A stretch of DNA of 64,000 nt, taken from assembly GCF_050859025.1 (NCBI RefSeq), contig NZ_CP138200.1:5394001-5458000 (forward strand), given 5' to 3'. The notes beneath the pieces were generated by a model, which was given only the letters and a program-made list of their open reading frames with translations, was not told the origin of the DNA and ran no database searches. Positions within the stretch are counted from its first letter, which is position 1. Every line of letters starts with the position of its first letter. Source of the stretch: Wukongibacter sp050859025 (lineage in GTDB: Bacteria > Bacillota > Clostridia > Peptostreptococcales > Caminicellaceae). A program made the position numbers and the translations under genes. Shown here piece after piece: positions 25,813 through 35,160 of the stretch.

Positions 25813-25857
25813 AAGGTTGATAAAAATTATCAATCCTTGATAATTTTTATCAACCTT
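25813..25857 (-). terminator. terminator of the sigma-54 activator gene
   Basis: A 20-bp perfect inverted repeat beginning AAGGTTGATAAAAATTATCA with a 5-nt loop and a TTTTC tail on the minus strand, 8 bp beyond the stop codon. Confidence 0.8.
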
Positions 25858-25865
25858 CTGCCTAA

Positions 25866-27887
25866 TCATCTTAGTCCATATTTTCTTGCTTTTAATGCTA
25901 CGGTTCTATGGGTAATTCCTAAAACTTTTCCCACTTTATTGAAGGACTTATGCTTTTCTAAGGCCAATTTTAATATATTTTTCTCATAGGCTTCAAGTGA
26001 TACCAGATCACCATCTACTAAATTAATCAATTCCTTATTTTCAGACTTTCCTATACCATTTATATATATGGGCAGACAATCCCGATTTAAAATCTCTTCA
26101 TCGCTTAGGGCAATGGCCCTCTCAATAATATTTTCCAGTTCTCTAATGTTCCCTGGCCAATTATACTTTTCTAGATACTCAAATATATCAACCGAAGCTT
26201 TCTTTATAGCCATACCTTCCCTTGTACAGATTTTTTCTATAAAATGCTCTACTAATAAGGGGATGTCACCCTTTCTGTCCACTAGTGGAGGTAGGGTAAT
26301 GGGAATAACATTTAACCTATAATACAAGTCTTCTCTAAATTCCCCCATCTTTATCATTTCCTCAAGGTTTCTATTTGTAGCAGCTATAACTCTTACATCT
26401 ACCTTTATGGTTTGATTACCGCCTACCCTTTCAAACTCTCTTTCTTGAAGAACTCTGAGAAGCTTAACTTGCATTTCCTTACTTACATCTCCTATTTCAT
26501 CTAAAAATATTGTACCTCCATCGGCCAGTTGAAATTTGCCTAGTTTATCTTTAATAGCACTTGTAAATGCTCCTTTAACATGTCCAAATAATTCACTTTC
26601 TAAAAGATTTTCTGGTATAGCTGCGCAATTCAATCTAACAAAGGGCTTATTTTTTCTTGAGCTTGCACTTGCTATTGCTCTAGCTAAGAGTTCCTTTCCC
26701 GTTCCACTCTCACCATGAATCAATACTGTTGATGATGTCTTTGCAGCCTTTGAGGATATATAAAGAACATCCTTTAAGGCTCCACTTTTTCCAATTATTA
26801 TATCGAAGGCCTCATGGATATTTTGTTTTCTATCAAGCTCATCTTTGAAATATTTTATTTTTTCTTCGGCTTCTGAAAGCTTTTCAATCATTTTTTGTAG
26901 TTGTGTTTCTTCCTTAGATATGGAAACTACACCCTTAAATACATTATTTATAAAGATAGGAGCAGCATTTGAAATGATCTTTACACCCTCCTCCTTCTTA
27001 ATTAATACGCCAAGCTTCTTTTCACCGGTTTTAATAACCTTTGCAATTGCGGAACTTGGTAAGGTATCTTCAACATATTTTCCCTGTATTTCTGCCCTAT
27101 CTAGATTCCAGATTCTCTCAAACTCTGGATTTACATAGGTGATAATCCCCTTTTCATCCACCATACATATTCCATCATTGGCATAGTTAACAATATTCCC
27201 AAACTGTTCCTTTATCTCTATTACGGATTCTAATTTATTTGAAAGCCTCTCTATTTCGCTTATATCCTGAAATACTGCTACTGCCCCTATAATATTATTA
27301 TCTACTATAATAGGGCTTCGATTTGTTATTATAGTTATATTACCCAGTTTTTGCTTCTCTTGTACCGACTCTTTTCCTGTCTTCAATACCTCATGAAGCT
27401 TAGAGCCTTCAAGAATCTCATTAGCTTTTTTCCCGATTATTTCATTTCTTTTTATATTAGTAATCTTTTCTGCAGCCCTATTAAAAAGAATAACTCTATT
27501 ATCTTCATTAACTACCACTACCCCATTGGATATACTCTCAATTAGGCTTTCACTAGTTAATGTATTTTTGTCTAATACTCTATCAATAGCCTCTATGTCT
27601 GGGGTTTCGACATCAATTTTTCCTATTAAACATTGTGCCATTTCATCAAGGGCCTGCTTACAATTCTTATCTTCATCATATCCTATTAAGACCCTGTCTC
27701 CTTTTCTTATTCCAAGAGTGGTCAATGCTAGCATACTTGTTATCGGAATTTTACTTTCATTCTTCTGGATAAATAATTTAACACCATATTTTCTGTTAAT
27801 CCTAGTAGCATTAAAGGATACTATAGCCGCGGCCCTAGTATGAAGCCCTTTTGGATTATCTATGACAATCTCTTTTTGGTAATACAT
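25866..27887 (-). CDS. sigma-54 activator with N-terminal HPr domain and two PAS domains
   Basis: The 673 residues are ordered HPr-like domain (1-88), PAS (about 108-215), PAS (about 225-330), a short coiled coil, AAA+ sigma-54 interaction domain (about 365-595) and Fis-type helix-turn-helix (about 635-670). The HPr part keeps the histidine at 16 in KGLHTRAAA. Walker A is GESGTGKE and the sigma-54 loop reads GAFTSA, a mild variant of GAFTGA. It is transcribed toward the dha operon, whose promoter is sigma-54 type, so it is probably the activator of dhaKLM. Phosphorylation of the HPr domain could report PTS or DhaM status, in place of the DhaL-DhaR contact known in E. coli. Confidence 0.92.
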   Translation of the reverse strand: MYYQKEIVIDNPKGLHTRAAAIVSFNATRINRKYGVKLFIQKNESKIPITSMLALTTLGIRKGDRVLIGYDEDKNCKQALDEMAQCLIGKIDVETPDIEAIDRVLDKNTLTSESLIESISNGVVVVNEDNRVILFNRAAEKITNIKRNEIIGKKANEILEGSKLHEVLKTGKESVQEKQKLGNITIITNRSPIIVDNNIIGAVAVFQDISEIERLSNKLESVIEIKEQFGNIVNYANDGICMVDEKGIITYVNPEFERIWNLDRAEIQGKYVEDTLPSSAIAKVIKTGEKKLGVLIKKEEGVKIISNAAPIFINNVFKGVVSISKEETQLQKMIEKLSEAEEKIKYFKDELDRKQNIHEAFDIIIGKSGALKDVLYISSKAAKTSSTVLIHGESGTGKELLARAIASASSRKNKPFVRLNCAAIPENLLESELFGHVKGAFTSAIKDKLGKFQLADGGTIFLDEIGDVSKEMQVKLLRVLQEREFERVGGNQTIKVDVRVIAATNRNLEEMIKMGEFREDLYYRLNVIPITLPPLVDRKGDIPLLVEHFIEKICTREGMAIKKASVDIFEYLEKYNWPGNIRELENIIERAIALSDEEILNRDCLPIYINGIGKSENKELINLVDGDLVSLEAYEKNILKLALEKHKSFNKVGKVLGITHRTVALKARKYGLR

Positions 27888-28056
27888 AGTTCGCCACTCT
27901 CCATTTAGATTTTATCGTTTGTTTTAATTTTACTAGAGCCAAAGTATTTTTTCAAACTTTGAAAATTTTTAGTTTCTAATATTTATACCTTTACATTTCC
28001 AATTCTCGCTAAATCTTACTCCTAAAAATTGTACAAAATCATTTATTGCTTACTTC

Positions 28057-28090
28057 TCACTATCCCGATTTACTATAATTGAGATAGTGA
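28057..28090. promoter_or_regulatory. inverted repeat upstream of the sigma-54 activator gene
   Basis: TCACTATC and GATAGTGA flank an 18-bp AT-rich spacer, 170 bp before the activator start. It may be an operator for autoregulation. Nothing else was recognised between 27888 and 28181. Confidence 0.4.
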
Positions 28091-28181
28091 TTTTCTAACG
28101 GCATATTAATCTATTCATAATTAAATACTTTTATATTTATTTACTTCATTTCTCAAAATATATTTTAGAACAACAAAAAAG

Positions 28182-28224
28182 ACCCAGAGCTTAGTCACCT
28201 TTTCAAGTGTACTTGCCTCTGGGC
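28182..28224 (-). terminator. terminator after the 5'-nucleotidase gene
   Basis: On the minus strand CCCAGAG pairs with CTCTGGG around a long loop that has its own CAAGTACACTTG hairpin, followed by TCTTTTTT. Confidence 0.7.
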
Positions 28225-28282
28225 CCAGTTTATTATGATACAGTCTCTTTTATTCCTTTATTAATATGAAAATTTATCAAGT

Positions 28283-30298
28283 TTAGTTCGAAGGAACAAC
28301 TAATTTTTGTCCTGAGAAAATCAAATTAGGATTCTTTAAGCCGTTCAGATCAGCTAGCTTTTTCCAGGTTGTATTGAATTTCTCTGCAATCTTCCAGAGT
28401 ACATCCCCAGCTTTAACTGTGTATACTGTAGTTTGCTGAACCTCCGATGAAAGAGGAACTTCCTTTTCTACAATTGGAGAAGTATTTGATCCAAGTTTAC
28501 TCTCAGCCACTAATTGATCGTAATTTAATGCTACAACATTTAAGGTTCTTCCATCTTCCGAAGTTGGGATTTTAATTTCTCCACTCCTAACCTTTTCAAA
28601 GACAATTTCCTGTTTTTCCTTATCGAAGTTAGTTCCAATTATCTTCCAGTTATTATCTACCTTTGGAGATATCTTTCCGTCCTGTTCTTCCCTAACATAC
28701 TTTATTATTAAATCCCTAATACGTCCAGCATCCTGCATTTCTTTATATGAATCATAATATACATCTTCTTTAGTTACCCATTCATTTGTAAGCAGCGTTC
28801 CAAGCCTGTAGTTATTTACTGCTAATTTATAAACCTTACTGTCTTCTACAGGTTTACCTGCTATCAATAGGTTTTTAATACGACTTCCAGAAGATTGTGA
28901 TATGTCAATGTCATAGGTTATTCCAGCAAACATGTCATAGTTGTAACCACGTACTTCTGGATTGAAGCTTACGGTTACATCTCCATCTTTATATGTATTG
29001 TAGTAGCTCGCTGACCACTCCATATATTTCTTAAGATTTTCTCCTGTTATATTAACACCATTTAAAGTATTTGAATACTTATAGATAAATGCTACATCCT
29101 TTTTCTTGAAATCTCCTTTTTTAAGATTAGATCCAAAGTTGAAAAGTGCAGCAGAGCTTATTTCTGATTTAGCATAGAACATTTGAACTTCATTTATCAA
29201 ATCTATTACTGATGTATCCTGTAATTGAGAGGTTGGAATAGTAGTAATCTCATCGTCCCCTGTTATGTAATCAGGTCTTTCAATAAAATCCTTAGTTATT
29301 TGCCCAACAACCTTATTTGCATCTTCAACAGATTTATTGTGTACATATTCAAATATATCTAATATTTCTGTATCGGGATTTACTGAATTAGTCTCTCGGT
29401 TTTCGGTATTAACACTTACTACTTCCCATGTATCTCCATTTTTCGTAAGATTAATATCGGCCTTAGCTAAAGACCAACCATAATTACCAGGCTCAATAAG
29501 CTTAACTCCATTGATTTCTTCATTTATCTTGGCATGTGCATGACCTAAGAAGAGAACATCAAACTCTGGACATTTTTCTGCTATATCCTTTGCACCAGTT
29601 GAACCATATTCTCCATCCTTACCTAAGTGAAGGGCTCCAACTAATACATCATATTTTCCCTCTAATTCATTAATAACTTTTTGTGCTTCTTCTAGAGGAT
29701 CTGTAAAGGTTAGACCTTCAAAATGCTCTGGTGTACTGGCTTCCCAGGTAGGAATATGGGGAGGAATTAGACCAACAATAGCTACCTTTACTCCATCTTT
29801 TTCAATGATAGTATATGGGTTTATAAATCTAGTACCATCTTCTTTATAAATATTTGCTGCAAGTACTTCATTATTAAAGGCCTTTATATTCCTTTCAAGA
29901 AATGATTTTTCAAAATTGAATTCATGATTTCCAATTGTCCATACATCATATTCCATAGTATTCATGGATTCTACCATTGGATGTATAGGCAGGTCATTAA
30001 AAAGATCTGCACTGTTATCTTGAACAGTATCTCCACAATCGATTAAAATAGCATTTGGATTCTTAGCTCTTTCTTCCTTTATCAGGGTTTGAATTTTTGC
30101 AAAGCCTGCATCTCCATCCTCACTGTCGGTAGCATAATCGTGGGGATAAATTCTACCATGAATATCAGTAGTTCCTAAAATAGTGATAGTTACTTGCCCT
30201 CCATCCTCTGCAACAGCTGATACAGGATTAAATACTAATCCTATCACCAGCATAAGCATAAAAATAACTAGTACTGCTTTTTTCTTAAAATGATTCAT
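28283..30298 (-). CDS. secreted 5'-nucleotidase / cyclic phosphodiesterase with LysM wall anchor
   Basis: The 671-residue protein has a signal peptide (KKKAVLVIFMLMLVIGLVF, cleavage probably after AVAE region). A metallophosphatase domain follows (about 33-300) with GTTDIHGRIYPHD, DCGDTVQD, GNHEFNF and LGHAHAK as metal ligands. Next come a 5'-nucleotidase C-terminal domain (about 340-540) and a LysM module at the end (TVKAGDVLWKIAEKFN, about 625-669). It probably removes phosphate from extracellular nucleotides while held in peptidoglycan by LysM. It is monocistronic. Confidence 0.93.
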   Translation of the reverse strand: MNHFKKKAVLVIFMLMLVIGLVFNPVSAVAEDGGQVTITILGTTDIHGRIYPHDYATDSEDGDAGFAKIQTLIKEERAKNPNAILIDCGDTVQDNSADLFNDLPIHPMVESMNTMEYDVWTIGNHEFNFEKSFLERNIKAFNNEVLAANIYKEDGTRFINPYTIIEKDGVKVAIVGLIPPHIPTWEASTPEHFEGLTFTDPLEEAQKVINELEGKYDVLVGALHLGKDGEYGSTGAKDIAEKCPEFDVLFLGHAHAKINEEINGVKLIEPGNYGWSLAKADINLTKNGDTWEVVSVNTENRETNSVNPDTEILDIFEYVHNKSVEDANKVVGQITKDFIERPDYITGDDEITTIPTSQLQDTSVIDLINEVQMFYAKSEISSAALFNFGSNLKKGDFKKKDVAFIYKYSNTLNGVNITGENLKKYMEWSASYYNTYKDGDVTVSFNPEVRGYNYDMFAGITYDIDISQSSGSRIKNLLIAGKPVEDSKVYKLAVNNYRLGTLLTNEWVTKEDVYYDSYKEMQDAGRIRDLIIKYVREEQDGKISPKVDNNWKIIGTNFDKEKQEIVFEKVRSGEIKIPTSEDGRTLNVVALNYDQLVAESKLGSNTSPIVEKEVPLSSEVQQTTVYTVKAGDVLWKIAEKFNTTWKKLADLNGLKNPNLIFSGQKLVVPSN

Positions 30299-30696
30299 AA
30301 ATAATCTCCTTTCGTAAAAAATAATTTTCTTAATATTAATTCTATTATAATATTTAGCAATTTACAACAAACTAAGAAAATTTATACATATGATACCAAA
30401 TATAGTAATAACCTAAACTCTTTTTATAAATATAAAAATCTCAGAACCCAGATTTAATCTTCACCTTAGTTCTTGTTATTATAGGATAAGATGCAAGGAT
30501 TTATTATTTTTAGTTCTTTATAAAGGTAAACTTTTAAACTATATCAATAGTAAAATATTTCTTGTACTTTATTTGAATTCAAATTATTGACTTCTTGAGC
30601 AAAATGAAATAAGATAAATTAGAAAAGAATTAATTTAGGGTATAAATTCCCTGATATTAAATAGCGCTTTCATTAGAGGAATTGCTAAAAAATAAT
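30299..30696. other. AT-rich intergenic region upstream of the M-box
   Basis: No gene is visible. It must contain the promoters of the divergent nucleotidase and M-box transcripts, but no convincing box pair was fixed. Confidence 0.4.
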
Positions 30697-30849
30697 CTTT
30701 GTTAGGCAAGGCTCCTATACAGATATACGCTGCTGCCCTGAAACATCGAAAGATGCCAAAGGGTCAACAGGTTTTATCGGATTAAGGTATTACTTAATGT
30801 AGCTGGATTTATTCCAAAGCTGTATAGTGCTAAAGCTCAACGAGTGAAG
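30697..30849 (+). promoter_or_regulatory. M-box (ykoK leader) Mg2+ riboswitch aptamer
   Basis: The sequence follows the M-box pattern closely: GTTAGGCAAGGCTCCTATAC, ACGCTGCTGCCC, GATGCCAAAGGGTCAACAGG, TTAATGTAGCTGGAT and AGTGCTAAAGCTCAACGAG, in order and with normal spacing. M-boxes fold when Mg2+ is plentiful and stop transcription of Mg2+ uptake genes. A terminator follows 28 bp later and a CorA gene lies downstream, which supports the assignment. Confidence 0.95.
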
Positions 30850-30876
30850 ATGATTGTTTATTTTGCTATGAATAAT

Positions 30877-30903
30877 AACTTCACTTGTTGTGGAGTTTTT
30901 TTA
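30877..30903 (+). terminator. M-box expression-platform terminator
   Basis: AACTTCAC pairs with GTGGAGTT (one T-G pair) around TTGTT, followed by a run of T. It is placed where the Mg2+-bound aptamer would allow it to form. Confidence 0.8.
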
Positions 30904-30954
30904 TTGCTACAGATTATTTAGAAAAAAAGATTTTTAATTAAAGGGTGTGATTTT

Positions 30955-31029
30955 ATGGATTCTGGACCGAGTAGTTATAAGTTTATGGAAAAACTAACAA
31001 AATCACCTCATATCATTGTTTATTATTAG
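30955..31029 (+). CDS. possible 24-codon leader ORF between M-box and corA
   Basis: ATG preceded by AAAGGGTG opens a frame of 24 residues (starting MDSGPSSYKFMEKL). It may be a leader peptide, or the broken start of a lost gene between the riboswitch and corA, since this spacer of 250 bp is unusually long. I do not recognise the peptide. Confidence 0.3.
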   Translation: MDSGPSSYKFMEKLTKSPHIIVYY

Positions 31030-31146
31030 CAGATTGTCTTCTTTTGCATTTCAAAGACCAATCAAGCATTCCATGTTAATAGTAAATAGGAATGAGGTCT
31101 TATCGGTATCTACGATATATAAATTAAATGCAAAGGATGTGCTGTT

Positions 31147-32079
31147 ATGATTCAAATATATAAAACCGTAGAAAATGAGCTTCTCACTTTAGATACTATT
31201 GAAGAGGGAATTTGGGTTAATTTAGTAAACCCGAGCTTTTCAGAGATAAATGAAACTTCTGAAAGATTTAATATAGAAATTAATGACTTAAAGGCGGCCC
31301 TTGATAAGGAAGAAAGGGCCAGAATTGAAACTGAAGAAAACTATTTTGTCATATTAGTTGACGTTCCAATAATTGAGAAGGATTCAAATTCTGAAATTTA
31401 CTCAACAATTCCGTTGGCAATTATATTATCCAAAAGTTTTATTATAACCGTTTGTACTAAGGAATTACCCTTATTAAATGAATTTATTAATAAGAAGGTT
31501 AGAGGATTTTTTACATTTAAAAAGACCCGATTCATACTACAAATCCTCCATAGAAATGCTTCTTATTTCTTACGATATCTAAGACTGATTGATAGAAAAA
31601 GTAATCAAATCGAGGAAGAGCTTCATAAGTCAATGAAAAACAAGGAGTTAATTCATCTATTGGCTTTAGAAAAGAGTTTGGTTTATTTTTCAACTTCTCT
31701 AAGGGCAAACGAGATCGTATTGGAGAGGATGTTAAGACTTGAAAATATTAAAAAATATCCCGACGACAAGGATCTACTTGAGGATGTCATTATAGAAAAT
31801 AAACAGGCAATAGAGATGGCAAATATATATAGTAAAATTTTGAGTGAAACTAGAGATGCATTTTCATCGGTCATATCCAATAACTTAAATATAGTGATGA
31901 AATTTTTAACCTCTATAACTATAGTGATGTCAATACCCACTATAATATCAAGTTTTTATGGCATGAATGTAGGCTTGCCGATGTCTAAAAATCCTAATGC
32001 CTTTTTATATATTTTACTAATAACATTTGTACTTTCTATAGTTTCTGCCTTTATTATGGCAAAAAAGAAAATGTTTTAA
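31147..32079 (+). CDS. CorA-family magnesium transporter
   Basis: The 310-residue protein has a cytoplasmic N-terminal domain, a long helix (about 170-245) and two C-terminal membrane helices with the YGMNV selectivity motif between them near residue 277. CorA pentamers carry Mg2+ (or Co2+) inward along the membrane potential. The tail is basic (MAKKKMF). The upstream M-box makes a magnesium role nearly certain. The loop after the GMN motif lacks the usual acidic MPE pair and reads GLPMSKNPN, as in the divergent CorA branch of Firmicutes. Confidence 0.93.
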   Translation: MIQIYKTVENELLTLDTIEEGIWVNLVNPSFSEINETSERFNIEINDLKAALDKEERARIETEENYFVILVDVPIIEKDSNSEIYSTIPLAIILSKSFIITVCTKELPLLNEFINKKVRGFFTFKKTRFILQILHRNASYFLRYLRLIDRKSNQIEEELHKSMKNKELIHLLALEKSLVYFSTSLRANEIVLERMLRLENIKKYPDDKDLLEDVIIENKQAIEMANIYSKILSETRDAFSSVISNNLNIVMKFLTSITIVMSIPTIISSFYGMNVGLPMSKNPNAFLYILLITFVLSIVSAFIMAKKKMF

Positions 32080-32144
32080 TTAAATGGTTTAGCTTACGTA
32101 AACATCAAAGCTTTAGATAGAAGCTCTGATAAATGACATCAAAA

Positions 32145-32177
32145 AATACCCATGATAGAAATCCTATCATGGGTATT
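32145..32177. terminator. terminator shared by corA and the betaine operon
   Basis: AATACCCATGATAG pairs with CTATCATGGGTATT around a short loop. The minus side continues TTTTTTG, so it serves the betaine operon well; corA converges on it. Confidence 0.8.
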
Positions 32178-32182
32178 CAATA

Positions 32183-33019
32183 TTATACTTCTTGTTTTTT
32201 AGCTAAATGTTCAGTGGTTCTATCTAATAATACTGCAAGAATTACTATACCTAGACCACCTTCTATTCCCATACCAATATCTACAGTCTGCATTGCTGTT
32301 AAAACACCTCTACCTAATCCACCTGCACCAATCATTGCAGCTATAACAGACATTGAAAGAGCCATCATTATACATTGATTTACACCAGCCATAATTGTCT
32401 TAGTAGCTAATGGAAGCTGTACCCCCGTTAATATTTGTAATTTTGTCGCTCCAAATGCCCTTGCAGCTTCAATTTTATCTACAGGTACTTCCCTTATGCC
32501 CAAATTCGTTAATCTTATTGCAGGAGGCATAGAGAATATTAAAATCGCTACTAATGCAGAGGTTTTACCTAGACCAAAAAACATAACTGCCGGAATTAGA
32601 TAGACAAAGCTCGGTAGGGTTTGCATTAAATCTAAAACAGGTCTTAATATTCTTTGAAATCTATCACTTAATGATGCAGCAATTCCAAGTGGGATAGCTA
32701 TTAATAACGAGATAAAAGTTCCTGTTATAACTAAAGCTAGGGTACTCAAGGCTTCATTCCAGAGATCTAATCCCAAAATGAATACTAGTGATATAACAAC
32801 AAAACTACATAATTTTTTACTCTTAATTAAAAACCAAACTAAGAGGGTTAAAAGTAATATTAGAATAAAAGGATTTACAAAAAGTAAAAGCTTTTCATTT
32901 ATATCAATTAGACTATCTAGTACTTCACTTATTTGTCTAGTAATCGGTGCAATATAGTTAATATAATTGTCAAAAAACTTGTTTACTATTTCTGCCAATG
33001 GTATCGAAAAATTCTTCAC
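32183..33019 (-). CDS. glycine betaine/proline ABC transporter permease
   Basis: The 278-residue permease has about six membrane helices and the ABC permease coupling motif region EAARAFGATKLQILTGVQLPLA. It matches OpuAB/ProW. It imports betaine-type osmoprotectants together with the two genes before it. It begins 2 bp after the ATPase gene ends. Confidence 0.93.
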   Translation of the reverse strand: MKNFSIPLAEIVNKFFDNYINYIAPITRQISEVLDSLIDINEKLLLFVNPFILILLLTLLVWFLIKSKKLCSFVVISLVFILGLDLWNEALSTLALVITGTFISLLIAIPLGIAASLSDRFQRILRPVLDLMQTLPSFVYLIPAVMFFGLGKTSALVAILIFSMPPAIRLTNLGIREVPVDKIEAARAFGATKLQILTGVQLPLATKTIMAGVNQCIMMALSMSVIAAMIGAGGLGRGVLTAMQTVDIGMGIEGGLGIVILAVLLDRTTEHLAKKQEV

Positions 33020-33021
33020 TT

Positions 33022-34209
33022 TTAATTCCCTCCTTTCGCAATGGCTTTAATAATATCTTTTCTCACAATAATACCTAATAAGTGGTTATCTGATGAAACT
33101 ACAGCAATTGGTTCCTTTGAATCTGATAATGGTTTAAACAATTCATCAATATTAGTATCTTTATTAACATTATTGAAATTCTTGTCTATATAGTTATAAA
33201 GATTACTATCCATATTATCTATTGCTGTAACTATTTCGTTTCTCCTCAATATTCCTATTAGTTTATTTTCATTATTTGTTACAAAAATACTATCTAGCTT
33301 ATGCTTTTTCATTTTTTTCAATATAATTTCTGGAGTATCACCAATATTTGCTATACCTATTGGTTTTTTCATAACCTTTGAAACTGTCAAAACCTTTGTT
33401 ATATCAACATCTCGGACAAATTTTTCTACATATTCGTTTGCAGGCTTAGTTAATATTTCTTCTGGTGTCCCTGTTTGAACAACTTGCCCATCTTTCATTA
33501 GAGCTATTCTATCTCCGATTTTCAATGCTTCATCTAGATCATGTGTTATAAATATTATTGTCTTGTTCATTTTGCTTTGTAATTCTAATAATTCATCCTG
33601 CATATTAGATCTAATAAGTGGATCTAAAGCACTAAATGCCTCATCCATTAGTAAAATATCTGGATCATTCGCTAAAGCTCTAGCCAGACCAACTCTTTGC
33701 TGCATTCCTCCACTTAATTGATTTGGCAAGCTGTCTCCCCACCCTTTTAAACCAACTGTTTCTATAGCTTCCTTTGCCTTACTAATATATTCTTTCTTAT
33801 CAATTCCTTGAATTTTTAATCCATAGGCAACATTATCAATAATGTTTAAGTGGGGAAATAGACCAAAGTTTTGAAATACCATGCTAATTTTATTTCTTCT
33901 TACTTGTATCAATTGGTTAGAATTTAATTCAATAATATTTTGTCCATCTATACAAATAACTCCTTCCGTAGGGGTAATCAATCTATTAATACATCTTACT
34001 AAAGTAGATTTACCACTACCCGAAAGTCCCATTACAACAAAAACTTCTCCTTCATTTATAGATAATGAAACATTGTTTAAAGCAACTACTTGCTTTGTTT
34101 TATTTAATATGGTTTTCTTCGTTTCGCCTTTCTTTAATAATTCAATGGCCTTTTTTCCCTTTTTACCAAATATTTTATAGACATTTTCTATTTCAACTTT
34201 TTTCTTCAT
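33022..34209 (-). CDS. glycine betaine/proline ABC transporter ATPase with CBS domains
   Basis: The 395 residues show the ProV/OpuAA plan. An N-terminal extension is followed by Walker A GLSGSGKST (about 60-68), the signature LSGGMQQRVGLARALA, Walker B ILLMDEAFSALDP and H-loop ITHDLDEA. Two CBS domains occupy about 275-395 (for example KPIGIANIGDTPEIIL). CBS domains sense ionic strength or cyclic di-AMP in homologues. It lies 84 bp after the binding-protein gene. Confidence 0.95.
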   Translation of the reverse strand: MKKKVEIENVYKIFGKKGKKAIELLKKGETKKTILNKTKQVVALNNVSLSINEGEVFVVMGLSGSGKSTLVRCINRLITPTEGVICIDGQNIIELNSNQLIQVRRNKISMVFQNFGLFPHLNIIDNVAYGLKIQGIDKKEYISKAKEAIETVGLKGWGDSLPNQLSGGMQQRVGLARALANDPDILLMDEAFSALDPLIRSNMQDELLELQSKMNKTIIFITHDLDEALKIGDRIALMKDGQVVQTGTPEEILTKPANEYVEKFVRDVDITKVLTVSKVMKKPIGIANIGDTPEIILKKMKKHKLDSIFVTNNENKLIGILRRNEIVTAIDNMDSNLYNYIDKNFNNVNKDTNIDELFKPLSDSKEPIAVVSSDNHLLGIIVRKDIIKAIAKGGN

Positions 34210-34293
34210 ATTTACTTCATTTGACCCCCATTTTCTAAACTAAGATATGAGCAAACTAAATACTAGCCAGCTCATATCTTGTTACTTTAAATA

Positions 34294-35160
34294 TTATTTT
34301 TTAAACATTTGTTCAACTTCTTCTCTGTTTTCATCAACCCACTTCTTTGCTAACTCTTCAATAGGTTTATTTTCATTTTCCATTTGATATAACATCTCTT
34401 CCATTTCATCAGTAGTTAATTTAAACTCTTGTAGAAAGCTATATATATCTGGTGCTTTATCTTTTAGGTCTGGATGCACACCTATTTTGTCATCATCTAA
34501 CGACCATATCCCTTTCGGGTCTTCTAATAATTTAATATCGTATTTAGTAAACATTGTATGTGGACGCCATGCCAAGAAAACTAAAGGTTCTTGTGCCTTA
34601 ATAGCCTTATCAAGCTCTGCCAGCATTGCTGGAGTAGACCCTGAAATCAATTCAATATCATCCTCTAACTCATACTCCTTTAATGTTTCATTAGCAGTTA
34701 ACATCATACCAGCACTCGGTTCAACTCCAACTATTTTTTTACCAAAGGACTCAGCATTTTCTTTCAAATCAGAAATAGAATTGAAGTCAACGTATGAAGG
34801 AACAGCAATACCAATAGGTATTTCTTCAGTTAGAGTACCTACTAAATCAATCTTACCTTCATATTTTTCCATATAAGTGCTGTGAAGAACAGGCAGCCAA
34901 ACATCTGGGAAAATATCTATATCTCCTTGAGATAAGCCTAGAAACATAAAACCTATATCACCTTCAACTAAATTTACCTTATATCCCTTTTCTTCTGCTA
35001 CTACCTTAATAATATTTGCTGGTACCCATTCATGTGGATATGGAACTTTTCCAATATTAATTTCTACTTCTTCTTTTTTCTCGCCTCCAGAAATACTGCC
35101 ACAACCTACAGTACTTCCTACTAAGCAAATAGATAGAATAAATATTAAAAATTTCTTCAT
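34294..35160 (-). CDS. glycine betaine-binding lipoprotein
   Basis: The 288-residue protein has a lipoprotein signal with lipobox STVGCG near residue 20 and an OpuAC-type binding domain. The domain includes PYPHEWVPANIIKVV and VFLAWRPHTMF, whose tryptophans resemble the aromatic cage that holds quaternary amines. It delivers glycine betaine, proline betaine or a similar solute to the transporter. It is first in the operon, behind a 300-nt leader with a terminator. Confidence 0.93.
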   Translation of the reverse strand: MKKFLIFILSICLVGSTVGCGSISGGEKKEEVEINIGKVPYPHEWVPANIIKVVAEEKGYKVNLVEGDIGFMFLGLSQGDIDIFPDVWLPVLHSTYMEKYEGKIDLVGTLTEEIPIGIAVPSYVDFNSISDLKENAESFGKKIVGVEPSAGMMLTANETLKEYELEDDIELISGSTPAMLAELDKAIKAQEPLVFLAWRPHTMFTKYDIKLLEDPKGIWSLDDDKIGVHPDLKDKAPDIYSFLQEFKLTTDEMEEMLYQMENENKPIEELAKKWVDENREEVEQMFKK

